The position numbers and the translations under genes were made by a program. Of a DNA stretch of 55,163 nucleotides, positions 46,421 through 54,975 are shown in pieces. Origin of the DNA: Hydrogenophaga sp. (GTDB lineage: Bacteria; Pseudomonadota; Gammaproteobacteria; Burkholderiales; Burkholderiaceae_C); contig JAEUOT010000064.1 of the NCBI GenBank assembly GCA_016790705.1, positions 1 to 55,163 of the forward strand, read 5' to 3'. The first letter of the stretch is position 1, and every line of letters starts with the position of its first letter. The notes below the pieces were generated by a model. The model was not told the DNA's origin. It did no database searches and saw only the letters and a program-made list of their open reading frames with translations.

Positions 46421-47650
46421 TCAGGGTGCAGCAAGTCTTGTGCTGCTCGGATCAAGGCTGGCGGCAACGCCGAGAACCCATTCACGCCAAACATCAAAGT
46501 CATCACTGGCCTTGCCGGATGCGTCTCGAAGCCCCTCCAAGTGCGCCACATAGCTCAGGAGCAGCTGTGACGACTGCCAGCTCTGTGCCTCACGCAGCAG
46601 CGCATCTCGCCGGGCCTTCTCTGCAGCATCTCTCCGCTGAGCATCTTCCCTGACCCGTTGCTCCTCAGCCCGGCGGCGAGCCGCTTCTTCTTGTTGCTCG
46701 CGCTGCCTCCCCCATCTGGCCACAGCTTCCAGAGAGCCACGGTGGCGGAATTCGGCGGCAGAAAGAATCTCGGGCCACCTGGTCTCCAAAGTCGTCGTGG
46801 ACGTGTCATTCAAAGTCGTCTCTCCAAGGCCCATCTGCTCGATGCTGAGGCTAAGGCGTCCTGTCGGAGCCAACGTCTTCACGTATTCCTTTTCACGCGT
46901 GTACGAGTTGATCCTGTCAAAACGGGTACCGGCGTCAAGTTTCTCGGTCAACCTGATGCTGATGTGTGCCTCGCCTCGCTTGGCGATCAAGCGCTCCATT
47001 TGATCGGCGAACGTGAGCTGAAAGCCGGATTTTTCAAGCTCTTCGACCAGCGAGCTCATCAAACGCAGTGCCCGCTTATAGGTCATGAGCGAGACCCGGA
47101 TCGCTGTCTTTCTGTGGGTCGCAGCAAGGATCTGACCGCGGTCACAGAAGTGTTTCCAGCTATAGAAGGGCGGTGCGACACCTCGATACTGTCGTCCTGG
47201 ATACGCATCTTCCCAATCGTGCTTCGCTTTTCGCTGAAGTGCTTCCGCTGCCTCTTTTTCGTATTTGGGAAGCAAGGCTCGGATCAGAGGGTGAAGTGCC
47301 AACGGCTGCATCGCATCAGATCGCTCAGGTGATGGCAGCGGCATTTCACTTCGATCTGTTTCTGGATTCTGTTCAAACGATGTCTCCCTGGAACGCTTCG
47401 TGCCCTTCAGATGCCGACGCTCAACAACCTCGTTTGCAACAACGGTGGCGACGGGAGGAAGAGAAGGTTTGGGGACATTGTGGCCAGCAGCAAGCCTGGC
47501 CCAGTGGCCTCTCGCCGGTATCGGGATGCCCAGCTTTACGCACACCTGTCGAAGTCCCGGACCTGACAGGCCGTAGCGCTTGCCGAGATGAATCATGGGA
47601 ACAGACCAAACCTCGGTGTAGAGCTGTTCCCGTTCAGGTATCGAACTCAT
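46421..47650 (-). CDS. Unknown protein with HTH-like N-terminus and charged coiled coil
   Basis: About 409 residues. The N-terminal segment (REQLYTEVWSVPMIHLGKRYGLSGPGLRQVCVKLGIPIPARGHWARLAAGH) is a recurring helix-turn-helix-like module I have seen in uncharacterised bacterial proteins. The middle (residues about 130-290) is unassigned, and 300-370 is a strongly charged Arg/Glu coiled coil. I prefer the ATG at 47650 (MSSIPEREQLY); four more residues are possible. It lies upstream of the Gabija-like pair on the same strand but is separated by about 400 bases. Function unknown. Confidence 0.6.
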   Translation of the reverse strand: MSSIPEREQLYTEVWSVPMIHLGKRYGLSGPGLRQVCVKLGIPIPARGHWARLAAGHNVPKPSLPPVATVVANEVVERRHLKGTKRSRETSFEQNPETDRSEMPLPSPERSDAMQPLALHPLIRALLPKYEKEAAEALQRKAKHDWEDAYPGRQYRGVAPPFYSWKHFCDRGQILAATHRKTAIRVSLMTYKRALRLMSSLVEELEKSGFQLTFADQMERLIAKRGEAHISIRLTEKLDAGTRFDRINSYTREKEYVKTLAPTGRLSLSIEQMGLGETTLNDTSTTTLETRWPEILSAAEFRHRGSLEAVARWGRQREQQEEAARRRAEEQRVREDAQRRDAAEKARRDALLREAQSWQSSQLLLSYVAHLEGLRDASGKASDDFDVWREWVLGVAASLDPSSTRLAAP

Positions 47651-47879
47651 CGCGCGCTCCAAGGGGTTCCATGCTTTCGCCAGCGTCGAACTTCATGATG
47701 CCATGTGCTTCCACCTGTCGAGTTTTCGCAGGGAATCCGGGAAGCCACCTACGCTGGAAAACGCCTGACTGGGTTGAAGACGCGATGCATCCGAACGAGG
47801 ATCGCACGCTGTTCCTGTCAGCCCGCTTTAACGCGGGGTTTCGGAGCGAATGCGCGTCATCAACCCATTTCCCCATCCC

Positions 47880-48404
47880 ATGAATCACCAAGGCATCAGC
47901 GAAATCATCTTTGAAGAAACCTACAGCGTGCCGCCGGAGCAGACGGCCCGGGCGCTGTTTTCCAGGCTCCCGCATGGGAGCGACTATGCGCAGAGGCTGA
48001 TCGAATGCCTGGCGACCGGGTATCTGGTCGCCGTCGTGGAGTCCATCTGCATCCGTGAGATGCAGCGGCATGTGGATGCAGTCTCGGAGGTCGTGGTGGG
48101 TCGGACGATCGAGCTGGAGCACAAGGGGCCGATCCCGCCGGGGTCAACCCTGAAGCTGCGGGGATGGGTGGAGCGGCTGGGAGAGCGAAGCGCGAAGTTC
48201 CGTGTGCAGGTATCCGACGACCACGAGCTGGTTTGCGACGGCTGCGTCATTCTGGTGGTGGCTCCGCGGACATCAATGGAATCGCGCATTGCTGCAAAAG
48301 TGGGCGCGCTCGGGACGAAGTCCGATGGAGACCTGGTTGAGGACGCGCACGGCAAGTGTGCCTCGCCTGATTCGTTGAGCCGCCTGGAACCGCAGACTCC
48401 CTGA
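47880..48404 (+). CDS. Hotdog-fold thioesterase (FlK-like)
   Basis: This 174-residue protein contains a single hotdog domain (ARALFSRLPHGSDYAQRLIECLATGYLVAVVESICIREMQRHVD, then GRTIELEHKGPIPPGSTLKLRGWVERLGERSAKFRVQVSD), similar to fluoroacetyl-CoA thioesterase FlK-type proteins. A likely substrate is an acyl-CoA, but none can be read from the sequence. The start is the ATG at 47880. About 40 residues after the domain are unconserved. It is cargo between the Gabija-like block and the resumed backbone. Confidence 0.7.
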   Translation: MNHQGISEIIFEETYSVPPEQTARALFSRLPHGSDYAQRLIECLATGYLVAVVESICIREMQRHVDAVSEVVVGRTIELEHKGPIPPGSTLKLRGWVERLGERSAKFRVQVSDDHELVCDGCVILVVAPRTSMESRIAAKVGALGTKSDGDLVEDAHGKCASPDSLSRLEPQTP

Positions 48405-48472
48405 ACGCACCCTGCCCTTCCAGGGGATCAAGTAAGTGAGGTTTGGCTGGCTTGCTATTGCACCCAGCGTGC

Positions 48473-48593
48473 CACGCCGTTCTCGCCGTCAAGGTCGGCG
48501 CGCATCTGCGATGCGCTGGCGGCCTGGGCGGCCGTCTACGAACCTTGACCGCTGCGCTGCGCCGTGACCCGGAGGCTGCGGGCAATCCCGCCC
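48473..48593 (+). repeat. Repeated structured leader, copy 2 (upstream of DUF2958)
   Basis: Matches the radC leader: 48473-48503 has one mismatch to 40740-40770, and the later blocks GCTGCGCTGCGCCGTG and CGGGCAATCCCGCCCG are shared. GTCAAGGT (48488-48495) is an exact inverted repeat of ACCTTGAC (48542-48549), so a large stem-loop is possible before the gene. Confidence 0.65.
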
Positions 48594-48615
48594 GGCATTC
48601 CTTCTGGAGTTCACC

Positions 48616-48963
48616 ATGAACGTACTCATCACCGACGAGCAGCGCTTGCTGCTGCTGGCCAACAGCAGCGAGACGCTGCGAAACCCTGACTTCGACCCGG
48701 CGCCCGTGGTCAAGCTGTTCACGCCCGGCGCCGGCGCGACCTGGCTGCTCACTGAGATCGACCCGGACGACCATGACCATGCTTTCGGGCTGTGCGATCT
48801 GGGCCTGGGTGCACCGGAGCTGGGCTGGGTCAGTCTGCGGGAGCTGACGACGGTACGCGGTCGGCTCGGGTTGCCGGTGGAGCGCGACCTGCACTTCCGT
48901 GCCGAGAAGCGCCTGAGCGCCTACGCGCGGGACGCGCGGCTGGCCGGACGCTTCGTCGTCTGA
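48616..48963 (+). CDS. DUF2958 domain protein
   Basis: This 115-residue protein (MNVLITDEQRLLLLANSSET...PVVKLFTPGAGATWLLTEIDPDD...FGLCDLGLGAPELGWVSLRELTTVRGRLGLPVERDLHF) matches DUF2958, a small family usually found on conjugative elements and plasmids near anti-restriction and ParB-like genes. Function unknown. GGAGTTCACC precedes the ATG. It follows a leader similar to that of radC. Confidence 0.85.
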   Translation: MNVLITDEQRLLLLANSSETLRNPDFDPAPVVKLFTPGAGATWLLTEIDPDDHDHAFGLCDLGLGAPELGWVSLRELTTVRGRLGLPVERDLHFRAEKRLSAYARDARLAGRFVV

Positions 48964-48996
48964 CCAGCCGCCAGGGCGTTACAGACGCGCTGGTTT

Positions 48997-49668
48997 TCAG
49001 GGTTTGATCAGATCCGGCAGGCAGTCGGCGAACGCCGGCTGGATCTTGCTCATCGGCTGGACGATGGATTCGTCGCCGGTGAGCACGGCCATCGTCATGC
49101 CGGTCATGGTGCTCAGACCATTGGAGTTGCGCAGCACCTGCAGAGCCAGGTGCACGGGGAAGCCATCGGCGCTGCGCCGCAGCGGGTGGATGCCGCCGTG
49201 CACGAAGGAGTTCATGGCGTTCCAGGACACGTCCTTGAACTGGGTCAGCATCCCGTGGGCCGCAGCCGGCACGGTCTGCCCCACCCGCTTGCCAATCTGG
49301 TCGATCATTTCCTTTGCGCTGGGCAGGTTCTTGGCAGCCTGTTCGGTTTCAAGCGTGAGCGGTGCCGACAGCTTCTCGATGGCCGTGTCGCTGGCGGCAT
49401 AGATCAGCCACATGGCCCGGGTCAGGGCCTCGAACTGCAAGCGCATCAGGCTGACCGCCGAGGTCGGCAGGCCCAGGGCCATCAGGGCGCGCAGCGCTGT
49501 CGCGTGCTCCATGGCCACCACGCACATGCCCAGGGCTGCTTCGCCTCGCGGCGAGCCATCGAACTCGGCGTCGTCGAGCAGCTCGGTCAGTCGCTCCATC
49601 AGCGCATCGGAGCGGGTGAGCATCTGATCCAGTGGGTCGTCGGAGTGGGCGGTGTCTTTCTCGGCCAT
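48997..49668 (-). CDS. Helical protein of unknown function (possibly DUF6988/DUF5677-like)
   Basis: A 223-residue mostly helical protein with LDQMLTRSDALMERLTELLDD, VVAMEHATALRALMALGLPTSAVSLMRLQFEALTRAMWLIYAAS and WNAMNSFVHGGIHPLRR. The arrangement resembles DUF5677/DUF6988-type helical proteins, but I am not certain of the family. It stands alone on the minus strand inside a plus-strand backbone, which suggests that it is an insertion. Confidence 0.6.
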   Translation of the reverse strand: MAEKDTAHSDDPLDQMLTRSDALMERLTELLDDAEFDGSPRGEAALGMCVVAMEHATALRALMALGLPTSAVSLMRLQFEALTRAMWLIYAASDTAIEKLSAPLTLETEQAAKNLPSAKEMIDQIGKRVGQTVPAAAHGMLTQFKDVSWNAMNSFVHGGIHPLRRSADGFPVHLALQVLRNSNGLSTMTGMTMAVLTGDESIVQPMSKIQPAFADCLPDLIKP

Positions 49669-50202
49669 GCCGTCATCGTAGAGCCATCGCGGTCACTGGG
49701 CGTCTCCGGCCATTGGGGGTTGGCCGGCCGCGCTGTCGTGCTGCGCATCGAGCCCACTGGCCCTGCGGTCCCGCCGTCTCGCCCCTGGCGGGCTTTCATC
49801 GTTCCCTTCCCTCCGGTCGGCTGACGCCTTCGGCCCGGCCTCTCGGCCGGTCCTGCGCGCTGCGCTTGCGTGGGGTCGGCGCCATCTGCTGCCAGAGGCC
49901 ACTGGCGCCCTCTTCCCTCGTCCATCACCACTGGCGCGACCGTAGCCCGCCGCCCGGTGCCGTCAAGGCGCGCCAGGCCGTGTCCTCGGCTGCGCCTGCG
50001 GGCCGCACCAGCCCTGGCGCTTGGCTCCTTGACGGCGTCGGTCGGCGCACTCCTGTGGTCGCGGGCGATGAACTCAGGAAAGACGGTGGCGAAGGGACCG
50101 GCCCAGGTCTCTGCGCCCACCCCACCGGAAGACCCGAAGAGGGCTCCGAATCTAGGAATCCGGTGGGGGTTTTCAACAGCCAGCTTCATTTGGAGAAATG
50201 AC
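49669..50202. other. Long noncoding leader upstream of the DUF932 gene
   Basis: About 530 bases of GC-rich sequence with no supported gene. It contains copy 2 of the 18-base repeat (49852-49869) and a long imperfect hairpin: GCCGTCAAGG (49959-49968) pairs with CCTTGACGGC (50027-50036) and GCGCCAGG (49970-49977) with CCTGGCGC (50013-50020). The GTCAAGG element also occurs in the leaders of the radC and DUF2958 genes. Confidence 0.55.
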
Positions 50203-51030
50203 ATGCAACTTGCTTCTAGATTCGCGCCGCGTTCGCCGGCGCTGCGTTCCGAATCCCCGCTGTCGGATGACCAGATCCGTGCCGTGGCCCCGTCGATCTT
50301 TGCCGAGGCGCCACACGGCAGCCGCTCCGAGCGCTACAGCTACATCCCCACGGCCACCGTGCTGCAGGAACTGCGCGGCGAGGGCTTTCAACCCTTCATG
50401 GTGTGCCAGACCCGCGTGCGACACGACGACCGGCGCGAATTCACCAAGCACCTCCTCCGGCTTCGCCACGCCAGCCAGATCAACGGTCGCGAGGCCAACG
50501 AAATCATCCTGCTGAACTCGCACGATGGCACCAGCAGCTACCAGATGCTGGCCGGCATGCTCCGCTTCGTCTGCCAGAACGGTCTGGTGTGCGGCGACAC
50601 CGTGGCCGACGTGCGCGTGCCGCACAAAGGCCATGTGGCCGCGCAGGTGATCGAAGGCGCCTACACGGTGCTGCAGGGCTTCGGGCAGGCGCAGGAGTCG
50701 CGCGAGGCCATGCAGGCCGTGGCGCTGGACACGGGCGAATCCGAGGTGTTCGCGCGCGCCGCGCTGGCCCTCAAGTACGACGACGCCGAGAAGGCACCGC
50801 CCGTCACCGAATCGCAAATCCTGATGCCACGTCGCCACGACGACGACCGGCGAGACCTGTGGAGCGTGTTCAACCGCACCCAGGAGAACCTGATCAAGGG
50901 CGGGCTGACCGGCCGAAGCGCCAACGGGCGCCGCCAGAGCACCCGCCCCGTGCAGGGCATCGACCAGAACCTGCGACTGAACCGCGCCCTGTGGCTGCTG
51001 GCCGATGGCCTGCGCCAGCTCAAGGGCTGA
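50203..51030 (+). CDS. DUF932 domain protein
   Basis: This 275-residue protein has the DUF932 pattern: SERYSYIPTATVLQELRGEGFQPFMVCQTRVR, then EIILLNSHDGTSSYQMLAGMLRFVCQNGLVCGD and the C-terminal LWSVFNRTQENLIKGGL. The family is common in phages, plasmids and conjugative elements and includes phage/plasmid-like TIGR03299-related proteins of unknown function. ATG 50203 follows GGAG closely. The in-frame sequence before it is the noncoding leader. Confidence 0.87.
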   Translation: MQLASRFAPRSPALRSESPLSDDQIRAVAPSIFAEAPHGSRSERYSYIPTATVLQELRGEGFQPFMVCQTRVRHDDRREFTKHLLRLRHASQINGREANEIILLNSHDGTSSYQMLAGMLRFVCQNGLVCGDTVADVRVPHKGHVAAQVIEGAYTVLQGFGQAQESREAMQAVALDTGESEVFARAALALKYDDAEKAPPVTESQILMPRRHDDDRRDLWSVFNRTQENLIKGGLTGRSANGRRQSTRPVQGIDQNLRLNRALWLLADGLRQLKG

Positions 51031-51044
51031 TTCCCTTTTCATCC

Positions 51045-51065
51045 CCCCGCGCGCGGCGCGCGGGG
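51045..51065 (+). terminator. GC-only hairpin between DUF932 and parB
   Basis: CCCCGCGCG/CGCGCGGGG with a three-base loop, without a T-run. It may attenuate read-through or stabilise the upstream mRNA rather than terminate. Confidence 0.45.
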
Positions 51066-51127
51066 CTTGGCCATGCCGCCGCGCACCGTCCCGCCTTTCT
51101 CATGCCCTCACCCAAAGGAGTATCACC

Positions 51128-53149
51128 ATGAACGCACTCACCCATCCAGAAGCCCAGGCCCTGCAAACCGTTCCTGCACCGCAGGTGCCCGCCCAGCCCT
51201 CGCAGCAGATGCTGCTCGTGCCGCTGTCGCGGCTGCGCCCGTCGCGCCGCAACGTGCGCAAGACGGCGGGCCCGTCCATCGAGGCACTGGCCGCCAGCAT
51301 CGAGCGCGTGGGCCTGCTGCAGAACCTCACCGTCACATTGGCTGCGGACGGTGGGCACTACGAGGTGGTGGCCGGAGGTCGCCGCTTCGCAGCCCTCAAG
51401 CTGCTGGCCAAGAAGCGCCGCATCGCAAAGGATTGGCAGGTGCCCTGCCTGCTGGTGGCTGACGGCAGCGCGCGCACCGCCAGCCTGACCGAGAACGTGC
51501 AGCGTGAGGCCATGCACCCGGCCGATCAGTTCGAGGCCTTCGCCGCCCTGGTGGCCGAGGGGCGCCCGGTGGAAGACATCGCAGCCGACTTCGGCGTCAC
51601 GCCGCTGGTGGTGCAGCGCCGCCTCAAGCTCGCCAATGTCTCGCCCAGGCTGATGGCCGACTACCGCGCCGACGCCCTCAGCCTGGACCAGCTGATGGCG
51701 CTGGCCGTGACCGAAGACCACGTCGCCCAGGAGGCCGCGTTCTATGAAGCACCCGAATGGCAGCGCAGCCCGGGCGCGTTGCGCCAGCGCCTGACCGAGC
51801 GGGAAATCAGCGCCGACCATGCCCTGGTGCGCTTCGTCGGCCTGGATAGCTACACCGCCGCCGGCGGTGGCATCCGCCGCGACCTGTTCGCCGAAGACGA
51901 GGACACCGGCACCACCCTGACCGATGCCGCGCTGCTGGAGCGGCTGGTGCGCGAGAAGCTGGAGACGATGGCCGAACCTGTGCGCGCCGAGGGCTGGGCC
52001 TGGGTGGAGGCGGTGCCGCACCTGAGCCCCGCCGAGCGGCAGGCGTTCCAGAACGCGCCGCGCACGCGCCGCGAACCCACGGCGCGCGAGGTGCGGCGCA
52101 TGGAGGTGCTGCAAGGCCGCATCGCCCGAACCGATGCCGCGCTCGAAGAAGCCTACGACGCGGACGACGAGGACAAGACTGAAACCCTGCACCAGCGCCG
52201 CGAGGCGCTCGCGGCCGAACTGGAAGCCGTGCAGTCTCAACTGAGCGGCCACGCGCCCGAGGTCCGGGCCATGGCCGGGGCCATCGTCACGCTGGACCGC
52301 GAGGGGCGACCCCTGATTCACCGGGGGCTGTTGCGCGAAGCCGAAGCCAAGGCGCTTCGCGCACTGGACGTCGCGCGGCAGCGGGCCGCCAACGGTCAAA
52401 CCCCTGGCGACGATGGCAGCGATTCGGACGGATCAAGCACGGGCGATGCGTCGAACGGCGCGGAACACCTGTCCGACCGGTTGGCGCAACGCCTAAGCGC
52501 CCACCGCACCGCAGCCCTGCAGATCGAACTGGCGCGCCAGCCGCAGGTGGCGCTGGCTGCGCTGGTGCACGCCCTGATGCAGCAGGCCTTGCAAGGTAGC
52601 TATCGCAACGCCCTGCCCCTGGGTTTGTGCCTGAGCCTGCGTGATCGCCTGGAGGACCTGGCACCCGACTGGCCCGAATCACCCGCCGCGCTCGCGATGC
52701 GCGAACTGCGGCAAACCTGGGCCGACCGTCTGCCGCAGGAACCGGGCGCGCTGTTCGCCGTGCTGCTGGACAAGTCCCAGGACGAACTGGTGCAACTGCT
52801 GTCGCTGTGCACCGCCCCAGCGGTGGACGTAGTGACGCCCCGCGCGACCGCCAGTCTGCCCGGCTCTGAACTGGCGCAGGCGCTGGGCCTGGACATGGCC
52901 GCTTGGTGGAAGCCCACGGCCGAGAGCTATTTCCAGCACGTGCCCAAGGCAGCCATCCTGAACGCGGTAGCGCAGTTCGCGCCGAATGAGGTGCCACGTC
53001 TGTCCAAGCTCAAGAAGGCCGAGATTGCGCAGGAGGCCGAGCGACTGGCCGAGGGCAGTGGCTGGATGCCCGCCGTGTTCGGCCGTGAGGCGCCAGCAGC
53101 AGCAGCAGCAGCAGTGGAGCGCACCGACGCCGAAACGTCCAACGATTGA
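51128..53149 (+). CDS. ParB/RepB/Spo0J-family partition-like protein
   Basis: This 673-residue protein has an N-terminal ParB/sulfiredoxin domain (LVPLSRLRPSRRNVRKTAGPSIEALAASIERVGLLQNLTV, VVAGGRRFAALKLLAKK, ASLTENVQREAMHPADQFEAFAALV) and the helix-turn-helix (VEDIAADFGVTPLVVQRRLKLANVSPRLM). The family supports segregation or maintenance of plasmids and conjugative elements through CTP-dependent DNA clamping. The long C-terminal half (after about 330) is Ala/Arg/Glu-rich and ends in a poly-Ala tract. ATG 51128 follows AAAGGAGTATCACC. No parA is adjacent in the window. Confidence 0.9.
   Translation: MNALTHPEAQALQTVPAPQVPAQPSQQMLLVPLSRLRPSRRNVRKTAGPSIEALAASIERVGLLQNLTVTLAADGGHYEVVAGGRRFAALKLLAKKRRIAKDWQVPCLLVADGSARTASLTENVQREAMHPADQFEAFAALVAEGRPVEDIAADFGVTPLVVQRRLKLANVSPRLMADYRADALSLDQLMALAVTEDHVAQEAAFYEAPEWQRSPGALRQRLTEREISADHALVRFVGLDSYTAAGGGIRRDLFAEDEDTGTTLTDAALLERLVREKLETMAEPVRAEGWAWVEAVPHLSPAERQAFQNAPRTRREPTAREVRRMEVLQGRIARTDAALEEAYDADDEDKTETLHQRREALAAELEAVQSQLSGHAPEVRAMAGAIVTLDREGRPLIHRGLLREAEAKALRALDVARQRAANGQTPGDDGSDSDGSSTGDASNGAEHLSDRLAQRLSAHRTAALQIELARQPQVALAALVHALMQQALQGSYRNALPLGLCLSLRDRLEDLAPDWPESPAALAMRELRQTWADRLPQEPGALFAVLLDKSQDELVQLLSLCTAPAVDVVTPRATASLPGSELAQALGLDMAAWWKPTAESYFQHVPKAAILNAVAQFAPNEVPRLSKLKKAEIAQEAERLAEGSGWMPAVFGREAPAAAAAAVERTDAETSND
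53094..53114 (+). repeat. CAG trinucleotide repeat (seven units) in parB
   Basis: Seven uninterrupted CAG units near the 3' end of the ParB gene encode poly-alanine in the GCA frame. A tract of this kind can change length by slippage. Confidence 0.85.
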
Positions 53150-53172
53150 CGCGGGCAGTCGGCAAAGCACTG

Positions 53173-53213
53173 CAAGGCCCCGGCGCTTGCCGCCCGGGGC
53201 CTTGTTGTTTTTT
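53173..53213 (+). terminator. Rho-independent terminator after parB
   Basis: An 11-bp stem (CAAGGCCCCGG/CCGGGGCCTTG) with a ten-base loop is followed by a T-rich tail, 23 bases after the parB stop codon. Confidence 0.85.
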
Positions 53214-53257
53214 GGCTTGACCTCGCGCAGCATGGGTTGAACGGGGCCTCAGAAAAA

Positions 53258-53295
53258 CGCCACGCCGCCGCCTTCGATCAGGCGGCGGCGTGGCG
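53258..53295 (-). terminator. Perfect 15-bp hairpin with minus-strand T-run
   Basis: CGCCACGCCGCCGCC (53258-53272) pairs perfectly with 53281-53295 over an eight-base loop. The run of five A on its left makes it a terminator for minus-strand transcription, although no minus-strand gene is supported to its right. The rest of 53214-53493 shows no gene. Confidence 0.55.
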
Positions 53296-53493
53296 GCACG
53301 CAAGCGCTTGCGCGGACGCTTCCGACCAACGTGGTCGGCATCAGCACGTAAAATGCCAACACAGCCGCGTCCCGCTGAACCTGCTGCCGGGTTAAACGAC
53401 GTTTCTTGCTTCCCTTCTCTGATCGCAGACCGTGTCCATTCCTCCGGTCGGTGCGTAATCGGCAGTCATCGACCATGCACAAAGGAATTTGGC

Positions 53494-54246
53494 ATGTCTG
53501 ATTCGACATTCTTCGTCTCCGCTGCGGCCGTGCGCAATCTCAAGCACAGTGCCCAGAACCGCGTCAGCGGTGTCTCGTCTTCTCATCTCAGTGAAGCCCT
53601 CGCGTCGGCGCTCGGCTTCAAGACGCATGCGGCGCTGCGCGCTGCTCTCGCCGGTCGAACGACCGTCGAGGTGCCCAAGCCCAGCAATGCGCGCATGGTG
53701 CGGCGGCTCCAGGAGCTGGGCTACAACGCCACAGGGGATCTGCGTCTGGTCCCCGAGTTCGAGCACTCGTACTCGCCGTTCCACAACTTTCCTCTGAACA
53801 AGAAGCGAAGTGCACGCTGGACGGGCTGGCGCAACCTGATGGTCGCTGCCATCAATGCTGGGCTGGAACAGCGACTGTTCGGCCTGGAGCCCAGCGACAA
53901 CTGGTGGCCCGGCGGCAACCCGCACAGCCAGCTTTGCAAGCGGCACATTTACCGATTCGACCTTGAGGGTGGCCATGCGGCCGTGGCCAGTGTGAATGCC
54001 ATCAGCGGCGATGAGCTGTCGATCAATGTGGTGCTCGATCCGCGGCATGAGGGCATTGAGCCCGACCGATTCAACGGTTTGAGCGATGGCAACGCCCATG
54101 CTCACGCGTGGGTGGAGCGACGCCTCGGCGCCTGGATTCAGGACGGCGGCGAGGACTTTTCCTGCAAGCGAGCGGTCCAGCCCTGGCTGGCTCAACTGAA
54201 GATTGACCCTATGGGCTATTCGGACCAGGGTAGCTTCTTCATGTGA
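53494..54246 (+). CDS. Unknown mobile-element backbone protein (250 aa)
   Basis: The protein begins MSDSTFFVSAAAVRNLKHSAQNRVSGVSSSHLSEALASALGFKTHAALRAALAGR. That N-terminal stretch looks like the small helical module (SxxHLxEAxAxxxGFKxxxALxAAL) found at the start of several uncharacterised plasmid and conjugative-element proteins. The remainder includes WTGWRNLMVAAINAGLEQRLFGLEPSDNWWPGG and VASVNAISGDELSINVVLDP, with no motif that I can name. ATG 53494 has AAAGGAA upstream. Its position between parB and DUF736 suggests a backbone maintenance gene. Confidence 0.65.
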   Translation: MSDSTFFVSAAAVRNLKHSAQNRVSGVSSSHLSEALASALGFKTHAALRAALAGRTTVEVPKPSNARMVRRLQELGYNATGDLRLVPEFEHSYSPFHNFPLNKKRSARWTGWRNLMVAAINAGLEQRLFGLEPSDNWWPGGNPHSQLCKRHIYRFDLEGGHAAVASVNAISGDELSINVVLDPRHEGIEPDRFNGLSDGNAHAHAWVERRLGAWIQDGGEDFSCKRAVQPWLAQLKIDPMGYSDQGSFFM

Positions 54247-54975
54247 CCTGGGCTGTGGCGCGTCTGGGTGGGCGTGTCGGCGCCCTGCGCCGCCAGGCTC
54301 TCGGGCTGCGCCCCGTGCCGTCATCGCCGTCACGGCCCTTCGGCTTCGATCCTTCACGCCTGCGCGCTGCGCTTGCCTTAGCGGGCCGGATGCGTTCGTG
54401 CTTCGACTCCGGCCCTGCATCACCCCGCCGTGCGAGCCGGGTACTACGCCTCAGCTCGCTGCGCTGGGTTGCCTGGTGTGCCCTCTTCCCCCACGCTGGC
54501 GGGCAGATCGGTGGGGGGGTGTCGAAGACCGCAAGGTGCTGGCCCTGTCCTGGTGGACCTGGCAGGCGGCGCACGGTGCGAGGCGCCGGGTGGATGCCGC
54601 AAGGGCTTCTCGCGCTGTTGCGACTCTGACCGATGGCGCAAGGGTGGTGGCCGCAGAGGTCTCAACGCAGACATGGTGAACGTGCTCGGCCAAGAGGCCT
54701 TTCGGGACAGGTGCATCCCAGGCGTCCTTGTCTCGTCGTGAATCCTGGCGGGGTCGCGGCTGCGCCTCGGGCTAGATGGCCGCAACCGTACGGCCCAAGA
54801 AATTTCCCCTCCGCTGCGCGGATTCCTCGCGAGGCAAATTTCCTGTGCCTGCCGGTCCTCCACGCCGTTGCGGCCCCTTCGCTTCGCTGCAGGGTGCGGC
54901 CCGCCCGTCCCCCGCCTGACGGATCACAACAAGGACGCGATGGGCGCGACCTTGGCAACCCGAAAGGAAATCATC
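54247..54975. other. Long noncoding leader upstream of DUF736
   Basis: About 730 bases without a gene that I can support; open frames here are GC-rich composition artefacts in several frames. It holds copy 3 of the 18-base repeat (54359-54376) and an inverted repeat GAAATTT/AAATTTC (54799-54805 and 54836-54842) enclosing a GC-rich segment with CTCGCGAG at its centre right. Long leaders before backbone genes are a feature of this element. Confidence 0.45.

Noticed and set aside
47634-48122. 162-codon minus-strand frame
   Set aside because: Antisense to the hotdog thioesterase, which has a recognisable domain on the plus strand.
53392-54423. 343-codon minus-strand frame downstream of the strong hairpin
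   Set aside because: Would explain the minus-facing hairpin, but its protein is a complement-strand pattern of the 250-residue plus-strand gene, which has a good ribosome-binding site.
54203-54679. Several overlapping frames in the DUF736 leader
   Set aside because: Open frames occur on both strands because of GC-rich sequence. None has a good start signal or domain.
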